Assembly (NCBI GenBank): GCA_002352365.1
Contig: DEIJ01000175.1
Span: forward strand, 1 to 52,201
Length of the DNA stretch: 52,201 nt
DNA from: Dehalococcoidia bacterium UBA2777
GTDB lineage: Bacteria > Chloroflexota > Dehalococcoidia > UBA2247 > UBA2777
Reading direction: 5' to 3'
Shown: piece by piece, positions 52,077-52,201 of the stretch
Layout: every line of letters begins with the position of its first letter
How positions within the stretch are numbered: position 1 is the first letter of the stretch
Translations under genes and position numbers: made by a program
The notes under the pieces: generated by a model
What the model was told of the DNA's origin: nothing
What the model saw: the letters and a program-made list of their open reading frames with translations, nothing else
Databases searched by the model: none

Positions 52077-52201
52077 ATGGCAGAGAGTATGAAAGATAAG
52101 GTTGCTATTGTGGGTATGGGTTGCAGCAAATTCGGTGAGAGGTGGGATGCAGGCCACGCGGACTTGGTTATTGAGGCTGCTTACGAGGCCTATGAAGATG
52201 C
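52077..52201 (+). CDS. thiolase (SCP2/acetyl-CoA acetyltransferase type), 5' part only
   Basis: Only the first 41 codons are in the window; the gene runs past its end. The N-terminus KVAIVGMGCSKFGERWDAG followed by DLVIEAAYEAYED is characteristic of SCP2-type thiolases that pair with DUF35 proteins. The ATG at 52077 follows AGGAGGAAAGGGG, 18 bases after the HMGCS-like stop, so the two are co-transcribed. The active-site cysteines lie beyond the window and cannot be checked. Confidence 0.85.
   Translation, partial: MAESMKDKVAIVGMGCSKFGERWDAGHADLVIEAAYEAYED

Noticed and set aside
1..52201. CRISPR array, prophage, insertion sequence, rRNA or tRNA gene
   Set aside because: No regularly spaced repeats, transposase or phage genes and no tRNA cloverleaf or rRNA sequence were recognised on reading both strands. 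A covariance-model search would be decisive for small RNAs.

Overview
The window reads as chromosomal DNA from an anaerobic, probably uncultured bacterium. The best guess is Chloroflexota of the Dehalococcoidia type (inference). The pointers are a nickel CO dehydrogenase with its own CooC ATPase, a mannosyl-3-phosphoglycerate phosphatase-like gene, a eukaryotic-type isoleucyl-tRNA synthetase, a DnaG zinc motif with the spacing C-x3-C, and an HMG-CoA-synthase-like/DUF35 fusion next to a thiolase. Base composition is even. I saw no prophage, transposase, CRISPR array, rRNA or tRNA gene.

Layout. 1-4142: a phosphate uptake operon pstS-C-A-B-phoU behind four TTAA cores phased at exactly 11 bp (a Pho box). 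Its likely regulators, phoB and phoR, lie at 41675-39628. 4147-7582: tRNA-modifying MtaB with a small Cys protein, a MOSC protein, a small membrane exporter and a HAD phosphatase. 7751-10976: two tandem, divergent carboxyltransferase paralogues behind their own promoter. 11206-15912: MutL, a LUD protein, adenine deaminase and hypoxanthine phosphoribosyltransferase. 15982-18944: cooC, an unrecognised 261-residue gene overlapping it, and ffh. 18950-23433 (minus): dgt-dnaG-rpoD. 23487-35312 (minus): ppsA, the lysine/DAP genes dapA-asd-dapB, pnp, rpsO, a zinc-ribbon membrane protein, a gap holding possible tiny ORFs, then PHP, YmdB-like and RNase Y genes. 35463-39612: purL and an old-yellow-enzyme-type oxidoreductase. 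39628-43273: phoB/phoR, a radical-SAM-associated protein and a decayed cstA. 43310-52201: an HtrA-like lipoprotein protease, ileS behind a perfect 17-bp hairpin, a crotonase lacking one catalytic Glu, and cooS. Divergent from cooS are a fused HMG-CoA-synthase-like/DUF35 gene and a thiolase cut by the window end.

How it fits together. Housekeeping functions (replication priming, transcription, mRNA decay, secretion, purine salvage, lysine/peptidoglycan precursors) are interleaved with CoA-thioester and one-carbon metabolism (CODH, two carboxyltransferases, crotonase, HMGCS-like/DUF35 and thiolase). The cooS/HMGCS-like intergenic region carries two well-formed back-to-back sigma-70-type promoters.

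Most interesting points: the HMGCS-like/DUF35 fusion has lost the Cys, Glu and His expected for HMG-CoA synthase; the carboxyltransferase pair has altered oxyanion motifs and no biotin partners nearby; an unknown gene is coupled to cooC; the Pho box is strikingly regular; and cstA is visibly decaying.
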